This document shows, piece after piece, positions 16,316 through 27,600 of a stretch of 64,000 bases of DNA; position 1 is the stretch's first letter; every line of letters begins with the position of its first letter. The translations under genes were made by a program, and so were the position numbers. Source of the stretch: Scytonema sp035967975 (GTDB taxonomy: Bacteria > Cyanobacteriota > Cyanobacteriia > Cyanobacteriales > Nostocaceae); NCBI GenBank assembly GCA_035967975.1, contig JAWQFQ010000024.1:1-64000 (forward strand). Reading direction: 5' to 3'. The notes beneath the pieces are model-generated. The model made no database searches. It saw only the letters and a program-made list of their open reading frames with translations, and was not told the DNA's origin.

Positions 16316-17941
16316 TTATTGACAAATCCACTGCCACTGAGGAAGATTAGTAAAAATTGACCCTCGATAACGATTTGATTGTTCTTTGTTTTTGCCAATA
16401 TCCAAGCAGTTACTGACAAAATAAGTCTTGTCGAAGTTGACCATCCACGCAGAAGCTGCATCGCCTTTAGTCGTTACACCCGTTTGCCCGTTCCACTGCA
16501 CTTGTCTCCAGAATACATTTGCTTTTTGCTCGGATTGAGATGTCATTGCCGCATCAATAGCTGCATCAACAACTGGATTGGCATAGTAACCAGGGTTTTG
16601 AGACTTTCCTCGCGCCTCCGTACTTTTATAATAGAAATGCAACTGCTGCGGTCCGCGATTGCTGGTCATATAGAGAACTGTATTGCTCTGCATTCGTCGT
16701 TCGATTTCTGTCCAATTTCTTCCTTCGGGAATAATTCTAATACCCACTGGTTTAACCATTTGAGCAACTGCTAAAGCCAATCCCTGGCGATGAGCATCTT
16801 GGGCTGCATAAAGAAGCTTAAATTCTGCTTTTAATCCGCCTTTGTCTAAAATTCTATCTCCATCGGTATCTTTCCATCCTGCTTCTGCTAAAATCTGCCT
16901 TGCTTTATCGATATCAGCATCACCAATGGCTGCTGTGGGTTCAAACCAAGGCATTCCATCAGCAGGACCCGTCGCAGGAGAACCATTTCCTTCTAAGATA
17001 GAGTTGACCAAAACTTTGCGATCGATAGCGTAGTTCACTGCTCGTCGGATTGCCAAATCTGAGGTCACATCATTCCCAATGGGATAACCCTGAGGAGTCT
17101 TTTTTCCAGTGTTAGGAGGATAGGGAAACATCAACCCTGCATGACCAACACTTTTAGTTCGATAGAGCGTCATGCCTTCAATTGGCTTTGGTGCTAGGCT
17201 ATAGGGAACATCCGCAACGTGTACCTGACCTGCTCTGGCAGCAGCAAATGCAGCATCGCCTCGACTAAATAAAAAGACTACGCGCTTAATCTTGGGCTTT
17301 TCTCCGTAATAGTTAGGATTTGCTTCGATGACGACTTGCTCCCCCTCAACCCACTGCACTAATCTGTAAGGTCCCGAACCAATGGGATTGCGAGGGTAGT
17401 TTTTGTTGTGAGCGTGTTTGGGAACAATACCCAAAGTTGTGAGTTCCTGTGTGAACGTAATCTGAGGTTGCTTGAGATGCAATTCAACCGAATGCTTACT
17501 GGTGGCTATGGCTCGCTCTAAAATACGTAAGTCTCGATGTCCTGGGCTATCTTTTGTCTTGTTATACGTGTATGCAACATCTTCTGCAGTGAGCGGTTGT
17601 CCGTCTGTAAATCGGGCATCTTTACGGATATTGAATTTCCAGACTTTGCGATCGCTACTGATGGAATAACTTTGTGCCAAATCGTTGACCAGTTCTAATT
17701 TTTCATTGCGGCTGAGTAATGTGCTTTGAAACAGAAGCGGATTCGAGTAACTCCAACCTAGGGTGGGATCGAAACCTCTTCGGAAACCATCGTACTTATC
17801 CCATCCCAGATCTACAACAATTTGACCGCTAAAACGATTGGCTCCAACTGTTGATGGTTCTTGCGAGACGGCGCTACAAGCAACCAGTCCCATTGACAGT
17901 AGGGCAAAGAAAGTAGAGATTAACTTTGAGTTTGCTTCCAT
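16316..17941 (-). CDS. periplasmic substrate-binding lipoprotein (SBP_bac_5, NikA/DppA class)
   Basis: A 541-residue cluster C solute-binding protein. The lipobox LVAC places the lipidated Cys at residue 22, so it is anchored in the periplasm. Family marks include the N-terminal WKFNIRKDARFTDGQPLTAEDV, then GSGPYRLVQW, and AIRRAVNYAIDRKVLV near 300. This class binds peptides, nickel chelates or metallophores such as staphylopine. Lying 13 bp after a TonB receptor for siderophores and before two permeases and two ATPases, it probably receives the metallophore once it is in the periplasm. Ligand inferred, not shown. Confidence 0.9.
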   Translation of the reverse strand: MEANSKLISTFFALLSMGLVACSAVSQEPSTVGANRFSGQIVVDLGWDKYDGFRRGFDPTLGWSYSNPLLFQSTLLSRNEKLELVNDLAQSYSISSDRKVWKFNIRKDARFTDGQPLTAEDVAYTYNKTKDSPGHRDLRILERAIATSKHSVELHLKQPQITFTQELTTLGIVPKHAHNKNYPRNPIGSGPYRLVQWVEGEQVVIEANPNYYGEKPKIKRVVFLFSRGDAAFAAARAGQVHVADVPYSLAPKPIEGMTLYRTKSVGHAGLMFPYPPNTGKKTPQGYPIGNDVTSDLAIRRAVNYAIDRKVLVNSILEGNGSPATGPADGMPWFEPTAAIGDADIDKARQILAEAGWKDTDGDRILDKGGLKAEFKLLYAAQDAHRQGLALAVAQMVKPVGIRIIPEGRNWTEIERRMQSNTVLYMTSNRGPQQLHFYYKSTEARGKSQNPGYYANPVVDAAIDAAMTSQSEQKANVFWRQVQWNGQTGVTTKGDAASAWMVNFDKTYFVSNCLDIGKNKEQSNRYRGSIFTNLPQWQWICQ

Positions 17942-17954
17942 AGTTGTTCTCCCA

Positions 17955-20591
17955 TCAAAACTGTACGATTACTGAGCCTAAAACTGTAAAGGGAGCCTTA
18001 GGTACTATAGAAGAGTTATCTGTATCAAAATACTTGGCATTGGTAATATTGTTGAAGTTCAAACCAACTCTGATATTGTCTGTATTATAAAAGATTGCTG
18101 CATCCGTTCTTAGGTAAGAAGGAGCATCGAACTGACTCGGTAAGTAAACACCCACTTCGTCTGCATACGTCAGCCCCAATCCAAATCCCAATCCTTTCCA
18201 ATTGCCACTTTGAAGTTTATAAGTCGTCCAAAGGCTAGCACTGTTATATGGAACACCAGGTAGACGGCTACCTACAGGAATTCGATTATCTTTTGTAACT
18301 TTAGCATCTGTATAAGCATAAGCAGCAATGATATTCCATCCCGGCAAAATTTCTCCCACAATATCCAATTCAATACCGCGACTTCGCTGTTCGCCCGTTG
18401 CGATATTAAAAGTTGTATCTACTGGGTCAGGTGTCAAGACATTTTGTCTAGTAATCTCGTATAGCGCTAAAGTTGCTGACAATCGTGAATTGAAATCCTG
18501 TTTGACGCCAAACTCGAACTGCTCTCCAATCTCCGGTTGAAAAGTTTCTCCTGTGCGGCTTAACCCTCGAACAGGAAAGAATCCCTGCGCGTAGTTGAAG
18601 TAGATAGAAGTAGAATCTGTTGGTTGATAGACGATACCGACGCGAGGGGAGAACTTTGTCTCTGTTTGTTCTCTTCGCACATTTGTGAGTCGATTTATAC
18701 TGAAAAGCTCGGCAGAGTCAAAACGAATTCCAGCCAACAGTTTCAGGTTAGGAGCCAGTTCAATGAAATCCTGCAAGTAAACGCCTAGACTACTGTCACG
18801 ATTTTCTTGATCGAAAGTCAGTCTATAGTTTTCAGGTCTAGCACCGTAGACGGGATTGAAGATATCAAGGGGCGCAAGACGAGCATCCTCTCTCTCAAAA
18901 GGATAGGAGAATTTGCTCAATTGTACGCCAAACAGAAGATTGTGCTTCACTGGACCTGTATTAAATGTGCCAATTAAGTCATTTTGCAGGGTGTACAGCT
19001 CATTCTTCTGAGGTCCCCGTATAGATGTACGATTCAGCGTTCGCCGATCCCGTTGCAGAACTCCACTTATTCGTTCTGCTCCAATATCAATATCAGAAAT
19101 GAGTGCAGCAAACCCTTGCCGAATTTTCCAATTGTCACTGAAGCGATGTTCAAAATTGTAAGAAATCCAATTTGTCACCGTCGTACTCGGTGATAAATCT
19201 GGTTCGCTAAAATTCCGGCTTCTGGGTAAATTTAAATACTCAGGTTGTGCTGATATGCTCCCCCCGTAACCTGCAGAGAAGAGTCTGTTGGTTGTTTGAT
19301 AGTATTCGTACTCCAACGAGAGTGTTGTTTGCGGACCTATACGCCAAGTAATCGCAGGGGCAATAAAATAATCTCTGTTATAAACAAAATCGACAAAGCT
19401 ATTGGAATATTCAAAGGAAGCATTCAAACGGTAAGTCACAGAGCGATCGCTCGTTAGAGGACCACCAAAATCCAGCGTTGGTCGATAAAAATCATAGCTA
19501 CCAACTTGGAACCCAAGCTCATAAAACGGATCGTCTAGTGGCTGTTTTGTAATTGTATTTATCACACCACTAAAGGGAAAATTTCCGCCGTAAAGTACGG
19601 AAGCAGGACCTTTAAGAACCTCTATGCGATCTACATTTGCAAAGCCGTGAGTACTTTCGTCTGGAAGACCATTGCGAAGATTCCTATAACCCCGAGCAAA
19701 ACCGCGCACTCGATAGCCAGTTGAAAATGGAAAGCCAAGAAATCGCCTGACCCCACTCACGTTATCAATAGCGTCTTCCACCCGCGTCAATCCTCTGTCT
19801 CGAAGCACCTGTTGCGGTACGACTTGAATTGATAAAGGAATATCTCGCAATGGCACTTCTATCCTCGTACCAGTTGTAGTTGTAGGAACTCGGTATCCAT
19901 CTTGCTCACCGGTCACCACTAATTCAATCGGTTCTTCACCAGAAGTTGATGGTTTAGATGGTGGTGTTTCACGACTCGGCTTGGGTGACTCCTCTTCGCC
20001 TCTTTCTGTAGACGGAGAAGGGCTGGGGGTGGGTTTTTGTGCTGAGGAATCAGATGTTATTACCCCAAAGATCAGACCTTCATCGCTGTCATACAACTCA
20101 ACTTTTGGTGAACTGGTTTCACCTGTTATTGTTATCAAGATATTATTAGCATCCTGATTTTTGATTGTTACTTCAGCAATTCCCGTAATTGGCTTTTCCG
20201 AACGTAAGAAATTACCACTAGCTAGTTGTAATTGAGCATTGGGGATCACAGCGGTCAGGGTATTACCTTCACTTTTGAGTGTTGTTTGCAGCTTGTCAGA
20301 GATAGGTGTTTCTAAAATCACTTCTAAACCGCCCTGAGTTTGTTTCAGTCTCACCCCTGTGACTTGAATAATCTGACTCGTTTGAGCTTCTTGCTGTGCT
20401 ATTACCCACTCCTTAACACTCTTGTAAGGATGTTCGATGTGTGACACATGGCGTCTCTGTGTGATAGGAACAACATATTTTGCTCTATTGTTTGTTTTTG
20501 CGATGTTATCCTCTGCCAAAGCTTGCTGATTGGCGATCATTACTATGACTACAGCTAGCCCTAAATTCTTCAGTAGATGCAGTTGATTCAT
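17955..20591 (-). CDS. TonB-dependent siderophore receptor with N-terminal AMIN domain
   Basis: An outer-membrane receptor of 878 residues. A signal peptide ends at ALA (about residue 26). Residues about 74-175 match an AMIN domain (IIQVTGVRLKQTQGGLEVIL), a cyanobacterial addition thought to contact peptidoglycan. A Pro/Ser/Glu-rich linker covers about 180-222. The plug domain follows (VPLRDIPLSIQVVPQQVL, then VEDAIDNVSGVRR) and a 22-strand barrel ending in VIVQF with terminal Phe. The start at 20591 was chosen over 20642 because it places the signal peptide at the N-terminus and has GGGAA upstream. It is first in the uptake operon and lies 134 bp from a Fur-box-like site. The ligand is probably the product of the divergent NRPS/PKS locus. 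Confidence 0.92.
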   Translation of the reverse strand: MNQLHLLKNLGLAVVIVMIANQQALAEDNIAKTNNRAKYVVPITQRRHVSHIEHPYKSVKEWVIAQQEAQTSQIIQVTGVRLKQTQGGLEVILETPISDKLQTTLKSEGNTLTAVIPNAQLQLASGNFLRSEKPITGIAEVTIKNQDANNILITITGETSSPKVELYDSDEGLIFGVITSDSSAQKPTPSPSPSTERGEEESPKPSRETPPSKPSTSGEEPIELVVTGEQDGYRVPTTTTGTRIEVPLRDIPLSIQVVPQQVLRDRGLTRVEDAIDNVSGVRRFLGFPFSTGYRVRGFARGYRNLRNGLPDESTHGFANVDRIEVLKGPASVLYGGNFPFSGVINTITKQPLDDPFYELGFQVGSYDFYRPTLDFGGPLTSDRSVTYRLNASFEYSNSFVDFVYNRDYFIAPAITWRIGPQTTLSLEYEYYQTTNRLFSAGYGGSISAQPEYLNLPRSRNFSEPDLSPSTTVTNWISYNFEHRFSDNWKIRQGFAALISDIDIGAERISGVLQRDRRTLNRTSIRGPQKNELYTLQNDLIGTFNTGPVKHNLLFGVQLSKFSYPFEREDARLAPLDIFNPVYGARPENYRLTFDQENRDSSLGVYLQDFIELAPNLKLLAGIRFDSAELFSINRLTNVRREQTETKFSPRVGIVYQPTDSTSIYFNYAQGFFPVRGLSRTGETFQPEIGEQFEFGVKQDFNSRLSATLALYEITRQNVLTPDPVDTTFNIATGEQRSRGIELDIVGEILPGWNIIAAYAYTDAKVTKDNRIPVGSRLPGVPYNSASLWTTYKLQSGNWKGLGFGLGLTYADEVGVYLPSQFDAPSYLRTDAAIFYNTDNIRVGLNFNNITNAKYFDTDNSSIVPKAPFTVLGSVIVQF

Positions 20592-20700
20592 CAAGTTCCC
20601 ACACCACAATTGTTTGAATAAAAAAGAACATCCAACGCCCAAACGGAGTTGGCTGGCGTTAACAGATATAATGCGTGCTCTGTTACTTAATCTACATTTA

Positions 20701-20722
20701 TATCACGCTTTTATCACGCTTT
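20701..20722. repeat. tandem 11-bp direct repeat TATCACGCTTT x2
   Basis: Two perfect back-to-back copies sit two bases from the Fur-box-like site, 110-131 bp upstream of the TonB receptor start. Eleven bases is one helical turn, the spacing used by OmpR/PhoB-type response regulators. Possible operator; the regulator is unknown. Confidence 0.45.
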
Positions 20723-20724
20723 TT

Positions 20725-20743
20725 CAGAATGATAATCATTTTT
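20725..20743. promoter_or_regulatory. Fur-box-like site upstream of the TonB receptor
   Basis: The 19-mer CAGAATGATAATCATTTTT matches 15 of 19 positions of the classical Fur consensus GATAATGATAATCATTATC, including the whole central ATGATAATCATT core. It lies about 134 bp upstream of the receptor start codon. Predicted iron-dependent repression of the uptake operon. Confidence 0.6.
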
Positions 20744-21045
20744 ACATAACTTTGAAATTCACAGAACAAATTGTAATCAATCAAAATTTTAGAACTAAAT
20801 CTAAGACATAACTTACAAATAGTTTTTTTAGCTATTTCTAGTTGCAAAAAAACTAGCGCATTATCGGTTAAGCTGTTGTCTATGTCAAAAGACAAGCTGT
20901 CAAACTTGATGTTATTTTGAATATAACGTTCTTGAGGAGCAATATTTGCTGTTGAGGCTTTCTCTGTCTAAAGTTTTGCCTTGTTTCCTATGAAATTTTA
21001 GTCAAATATAGTGTCTTATCTATAAAAAAAAGAAATGAATATGCA

Positions 21046-21064
21046 AAGAATGATAATAATTCTC
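21046..21064. promoter_or_regulatory. second Fur-box-like site on the biosynthesis side
   Basis: AAGAATGATAATAATTCTC matches 15 of 19 positions of the Fur consensus and shares AGAATGATAAT-ATT with the first site. It is about 635 bp upstream of the NRPS start codon, so the promoter it controls would have a long leader. Confidence 0.5.
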
Positions 21065-21699
21065 TATAAGAGATTGCTAAATATAGGAAATCTGTTATAT
21101 CCTCATTAAGGTTGTTAAAAAAGCTTGTATCTCCGTCTTGTAATTTTTCTCCTAAAATAAAATATTATTACAGGAGCATCATTAACAATAACAGCGAGAT
21201 AACATATCGCTGAATTTTTCCAGAATTTGAGATTTTCTAATATCTTTGTGACTCGATAGAAAGTTTTCACCATTCTTGTTATGTTTTAGCAGCAAGAAGT
21301 TTAAATAGTCGAGGCAATACTTTTTATGAAGAATAACTGATTTCTCTCTAGTACAGCTTGGCATAAATAAGGCAACCATTTGTCATAAACAAAAAGCTTA
21401 TATTAAAAGCTTTTGTGCCTTCTGCCCTTTGACGAGCGTACTTCTGCCTTCATGTACTAGTCTCTAACTTAAACATATGATGGTACTTTTAGGAGATAAG
21501 TTGATGCAGTGAAATTGCTCGTTCAACCTTCAGTACAAACTCGCATTTCTGCTACTTTACAGGTTAAATTCTCTCAAGCTGAAGACCAACTGTTCTTTAT
21601 AACTAGCTACATTTATATTCCAAGAAATATCTTCAATTCTCTAGCTGTCTTTAATATTTCTATTTCCGGTATGTTGTACGCAACAGACTCTTATTAACC

Positions 21700-24600
21700 A
21701 TGAGCAAACACCTTTTCGAGCTACCAGTTCAATTTTCCACGTTAGTCGAACTTCTTTATTGGAGAGCGCAAGAGCAGCCTAAGCAGAAAGCCTATTCTTT
21801 TTTAATTGATGGCGAGGTAGAAAGAGATTACATTACATATGGTGAACTCGATTGTCAGGCTCGAGCAATTGGTGCCTTGCTTCAAAGTTGTGGAGTCGTC
21901 AGTGGAGAGCGTGCTCTGCTGCTCTACCCTCCGGGATTAGAATATATTGCAGCGTTTTTAGGCTGTCTATATGCAGGGGTGGTTGCTGTACCTGCTTATC
22001 CGCCTCGACGCAATCAGCACAATCACAGACTTCAAGCGATCGCCGCAGATGCACAGGCAACTGTAGCACTCACAACCACGAAGATTTTGGTTGAAATGGA
22101 GCGTCAGTCGATCCAGTCTCCAGAACTCAATGATATACAGTGGCTAACCACTGACAGTATTCCGAGCGGTTCAGAAGAAAGCTGGCAGGAAACTGCTGTA
22201 AATAAAGATACTTTAGCTTTTCTTCAATACACGTCGGGTTCCACGGCGACGCCAAAGGGCGTGATGGTAAGCCATGGTAATATTTTGCATAACGAACGCA
22301 TTATCCAACAAGCCATGCAGCACACGGAGAAAACAATCTTCGTTGGCTGGCTCCCCCTTTTTCATGACATGGGTCTAATTGGAAATATGCTTCAGCCCCT
22401 GTACTTGGGGATTCCGTGCATTCTCATGTCTCCCGTGGCTTTTCTACAAAAACCCAGACGCTGGCTACAAGCTATTTCCCGATACAAAGCAACGACAAGC
22501 GGTGGTCCCAATTTCGCCTACGACTTGTGTGTCAGCAAGATAACTCCCTCTGAGCGAGCGTCTCTTGACCTGAGCAGTTGGGAGGTGGCTTTTAACGGAT
22601 CTGAGCATATCCGTGCCCAAACCCTTGATCGCTTTGCCACAACCTTTGAGTCTTGTGGGTTTCGCCGCGAAGCTTTTTATTCGTGTTACGGCATGGCAGA
22701 AACAACTCTAATTGTTTCTGGTGGCTTCAAGGCGGCTCCACCCGTGCTTCTGTCTGTTCAACAAGCAGCACTGGCGCAAAATCGGGTTGTTCCCGGAACT
22801 TCAGAGGAGGTAGATGCCCAGACGTTCGTGGGTTGCGGTCAACCCCTGCAAGATATACAGATTGTTATTGCCCATCCTGATACGTCGCTCCGTTGCGCCC
22901 CGGATGAAGTGGGTGAGATTTGGGTAGCGGGTCCTAGTGTGACTGGTGGCTACTGGAACCGAACTGAGCAAACCGAGCAAATTTTCCAAGCATACTTAAC
23001 AGAGAGTGGGGTTCATGACAGCGTCTTTGGAGGAGAAGGTCCGTTTTTACGTACCGGAGACCTGGGATTTTTGTGGGAGGGCGAACTGTTTATTACTGGT
23101 CGCCTTAAAGACTTAATTGTGATTCGAGGTCGCAACCATTATCCGCAAGACATTGAATGGACGGCAGAACAGAGTCACCCCACATTACAACAGGGCAGTA
23201 GTGCAGCATTCTCAATTGAGGTGGCAGGTGTTGAGCGGTTGGTCGTGGTCATAGAAGTGAAGCGCAATTATCTCCGGAACTTAGATATTGATGAGGTCAT
23301 TAAAGCCATTCGTCAGGCAGTGGTTGAAGAACACGAGCTACAAGTTTACGGGGTGTTGCTGCTGAAGACTGGGAGTATCCCTAAAACTTCCAGTGGTAAG
23401 ATTCAACGATATGCCTGTCGGGCTGGCTTTTTAAATGGAAGTTTGAATGTTGTAGGAAGAAACATCCTTGAAGAGTCCTACACTCCTCCAGGGGAAAAAA
23501 CGACCCTCAAGAGCGAAGACCTTTTGGCATTGAAGCCTCAAGAGCGTTATTTAAAACTAGCGTCTTATCTTCAGGAATTGGTAGCTCAGGTTTTTAAGGT
23601 AGCCCCGTTTCAGTTGGACTTACAACAGCCCTTGAGTAGTTTGGGTCTTGACTCTCTGATGGCTATTGAACTTAAAAATAACATCGAAACTGACCTGGGT
23701 GTGGTTTTGCCAATAACAAGTTTTTTACAGGGTGCCAGTATTGACCAGCTTGTGACCAACGTGCTTGCACAAAATAAGGCATCTACCGTTTCCCAAGAAA
23801 CGACTCTTGCTTCAAACTCCGAAGCGATCGCAAGCCATTCTCTCTCCTACGGTCAACAAGCAATGTACTTTCTGCACCAGCTGGCACCAGAAAGCCCAGC
23901 CTACAACATTGTAGGTGCAGCCCGTCTTCGGGGTGAAATCAACATTCAGGCATTGGGTCGCGCCTTTCAAAGTCTAGTAGAGCGCCATCCCTCCTTGCGA
24001 ACTAGTTTCACCACCATCTTAGGGCAACCCGTTCAGCAGGTTCACAAACACTTAGAAGTTTGTTTCCAGCATAAGGACGTTTCAACCTGGAGCGAGGCAG
24101 TCTTGAACGATCGCCTAGTTGAAGAAACCCATCGTCCCTTTAATCTAGAGCAGAGCCCTTTGCTACGGGTCAGCTTATTTACGCGAACGCCACAGGAACA
24201 CACTTTACTGCTAGTTGTGCATCACATTGTCGCCGATTTCTGGTCTGGTGCTGTGTTGATGCAAGAGCTAGGAATACTGTACCAGGCGCATAAAGCTGGA
24301 ACCTCAACAACCTTGAGTCCTCTAGCACTGGGGTACACAGATTATGTTCGCACACAAGCAGCAATGCTGGCTTCAAAAGAAGGTGAACAGCTTTGGGCAT
24401 ACTGGCACAAGCAACTAGCTGGGGAATTGCCAGTGCTGAATTTACCTACTGACCGACCTCGATTACCCATCCAAAGCTATAGAGGAGCCTCGCAGTCCTT
24501 GAAGTTAAGTGCAGACCTAACTCAAAGGCTCAAGACCCTCAGTCACACCCAAAGTGCTACTCTTTACATGACTTTATTGGCAGCATTTCAAGTGTTGCTC

Positions 24601-27600
24601 TACCGCTACACGGGTCAAGAAGATTTGCTGGTAGGTTCCCCGACAACTGGTAGAAGTCGCGCTGATTTGACAGGGGTAGTGGGCTATTTTGTCAACCCGG
24701 TGGTATGCCGTGCAAATCTTTCCGGTAACCCAAGATTTGTAAACTTTCTTGACCAAGTGCGCTCCACAGTGCTTGATGCTTTAGCTCACCAAGATTACCC
24801 CTTCGCAAAGTTGGTTGAGCAACTGCAGCCGATTCGAGACCCCAGTCAGTCACCACTGTTCCAAGTAATGTTTGTCTTACAGAAAGCACACCTTTGCAAT
24901 CAAGAGGGCTTAGCAGCTTTTGCCCTAGGGGAAAGAGGAGTCAGGATAAAACTAGGGGAGCTTGAATTGGAGTCTCTGAGCTTGGAGAAGCGAATTGCTC
25001 AGTTCGAGCTAACCTTGATGATGGCTGAGTTAGATGGAGCGTTGTCTGCGTCTTGGCAGTATAACACAGACTTGTTCGATTCTGCGACAATTGCTCGGAT
25101 GGCAAACCATTTTCAGATTTTGCTTGAAGGTATAGTTGCCGATCCACAGAAGTCGGTTTCAGAACTGCCCCTCCTTACCAACTCCGAACAGCAGCAACTA
25201 CTGTTGAAGTGGAATGCGACTTTTGCAGATTATGGTACCGATTGCTGTCTTCATCAACTATTTGAGGCTCAGGTACACCGGACACCAGACGCAGTGGCAG
25301 TGGTGTTTGAAGAAGAACAACTCACCTACCGAGAACTGAACCAACGAGCAAATCAATTGGCACATCATTTGCAAGCTCTGGGGGTAGAGCCGGAGGTATT
25401 GGTCGGCATTTACCTGGAGCGCTCTTTAGAGATGGTAGTCAGTATCTTGGGGATTCTCAAGGCAGGTGGAGCTTACGTCCCTCTAGATCCCACTTATCCT
25501 AAAGACCGTTTGGCTTTTATACTGGAGGATACCCAGGTTTCGGTGCTGTTGACTCAAGAGAAGTTTGTTGAGGAATTGCCTGAGCACAAAGCAATTATAG
25601 TCTGCTTAGACAAGGGCAGTGAGGCTTGCATCCTTGAGAACGCGGACAAACCGGTCAGTCAAGTCACAACTAACAATTTGGCTTATGTCATCTACACCTC
25701 GGGCTCAACTGGCAAGCCTAAGGGGGTCATGAACACCCACAGAGGAATTTGCAATCGGTTGCTTTGGATGCAAAGTGCTTACCAATTGACAACGGTAGAT
25801 CGGGTGTTGCAAAAAACACCTTTTAGCTTTGACGTCTCGATTTGGGAATTCTTTTGGCCACTAATGACTGGGGCGCGTCTGGTGATTGCTCGCCCAAGAG
25901 GTCATCAAGATAGTGCCTATCTTGTTAAGCTCATAGGAGAGCAACAAATTACGACGGTTCATTTTGTCCCCTCTATGCTGCAACTGTTTTTAGAGGAACC
26001 GGGTGTTGAAAGGTGTAACAGTCTCAGGCAGGTTATGTGTAGTGGAGAAGCACTACCTTTTAAACTACAAGAGCAGTTTTTTGCTCGTTTGGATGCAAAA
26101 TTGCACAATCTTTACGGACCAACGGAAGCTGCGATCGATGTCACATTTTGGCCTTGTGAGCAACAGAGTCGTGAGTACACTGTCCCCATTGGTCGCCCCA
26201 TTGCCAACACCCAGATTTATCTGCTAGATACTCACTTACAGCCACTTCCTATTGGTGTAGCTGGGGAACTGCACATCGGCGGTACAAACCTAGCACGCGG
26301 TTATCTTCATCAACCAGAACAAACAGCTCTGAAGTTCATTCCCAATCCCTTTAGTAACGAACTGGGAGCACGCTTGTACAAAACTGGTGACTTGGCTTGC
26401 TACCAACCAGACGGCAGCATTAAGTATCTTGGGCGACTTGATCGCCAGGTCAAGCTTCGGGGCTTCCGCATTGAGCTTTCCGAAATTGAGGCGGTGTTAA
26501 GTCAACATCCATCTGTGCAGGAAGTTGTTGTCTTATTGCAAGAAACTAATTGTAATGAAAGGCGAGAATTCACCGAACAGACGAATGGCATCAGCAGTTT
26601 GCGCCGCTTTTTAAAAGGGGAATTAACTGAATTTGAGGTGAAGCCTGCTCTCCAGCGACTCATTGCTTATTGCGTCACCCGTCAGCCAGTACCTACCACT
26701 ATGGAATTGCGCCGCTTTCTCGGGGAGAAACTGCCTGATTACATGATTCCTGCGGTTTTCATAATGCTAGATGCACTTCCGTTGACACCAAATGGAAAGA
26801 TAGATCGGCGCTTGCTACCAGATCCCGGTAAAAACAGACCCGAACTGGAAAAAGCATTTGTAGCTCCTAGTAATAACATAGAAAAGGTATTGGCAGAAGT
26901 TTGGAGCCAAGTGCTTGGTATTGACCGGGTAGGAATTCACGACAACTTTTTTGAGTTAGGAGGGGATTCTATCCGTAGCATCCAAGTGGTAGCCAAAGCC
27001 CAAACAAGCGGTTTAGTCTTCTCGCTCCAGCAAATTTTCCAGCATCAAACTATTCACAAACTGGCTCTTGAACTTACTTTTGCTGAACCCAGTTCATTCT
27101 CAATTGGAAAAACAGAGGTGTTCAGCTTAATATCTGAGGTTGATCGGCAAAAACTACCCAGTGATATAGAAGATGCCTATCCCTTAAGCAGAGTCCAGGC
27201 TGGTGTAATCTTCCATAGCCAGTACAGCCCTAACTCATTGATGTATCATGACGTCTTTCAATACCATCTACGCGTCCGTTTCGATGTTGAGTTATTGCAA
27301 AGGGCTGTGCAGCAGCTTGTTGATCGCCACCCTGTCTTACGTACCTCCTTTGATTTGATCCACTTCACCGAACCCCTGCAACTAGTCCATAAGACGGTTT
27401 GTATCCCTTTGCAGGTGGAGGATTTGCGCTCTTTAGTGCCAAATCAACAAAATGTGGCGATCGCAACCTGGATAGAAGTTGAAAAAAACAGGCGTTTTGA
27501 CTTGACCAGACCGCCACTTATCCGCTTTTTCCTTCATCGCCTCACGGATGACACCTTTTATTTAACTTTGAGCTGCCACAACTCTATTCTTGATGGATGG

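Larger units (their letters stand above)
20592..21699. other. 1.1-kb divergent regulatory region
   Basis: This very AT-rich gap separates the uptake operon (minus) from the biosynthesis operon (plus). I see no supported gene; short open frames at 20698-20895, 21182-21379 and 21509-21697 have no ribosome-binding site or family resemblance. It holds two Fur-box-like sites and an 11-bp tandem repeat, listed separately. About 635 bp of leader lies between the second box and the NRPS start. Confidence 0.6.

Noticed and set aside
21182..21379. Minus-strand 65-codon frame in the divergent gap
   Set aside because: No Shine-Dalgarno, AT-driven composition and no recognisable motif.
21509..21697. Plus-strand frame ending just before the NRPS start, possible leader peptide
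   Set aside because: No ribosome-binding site and no leader-like codon run; I cannot support it as translated.
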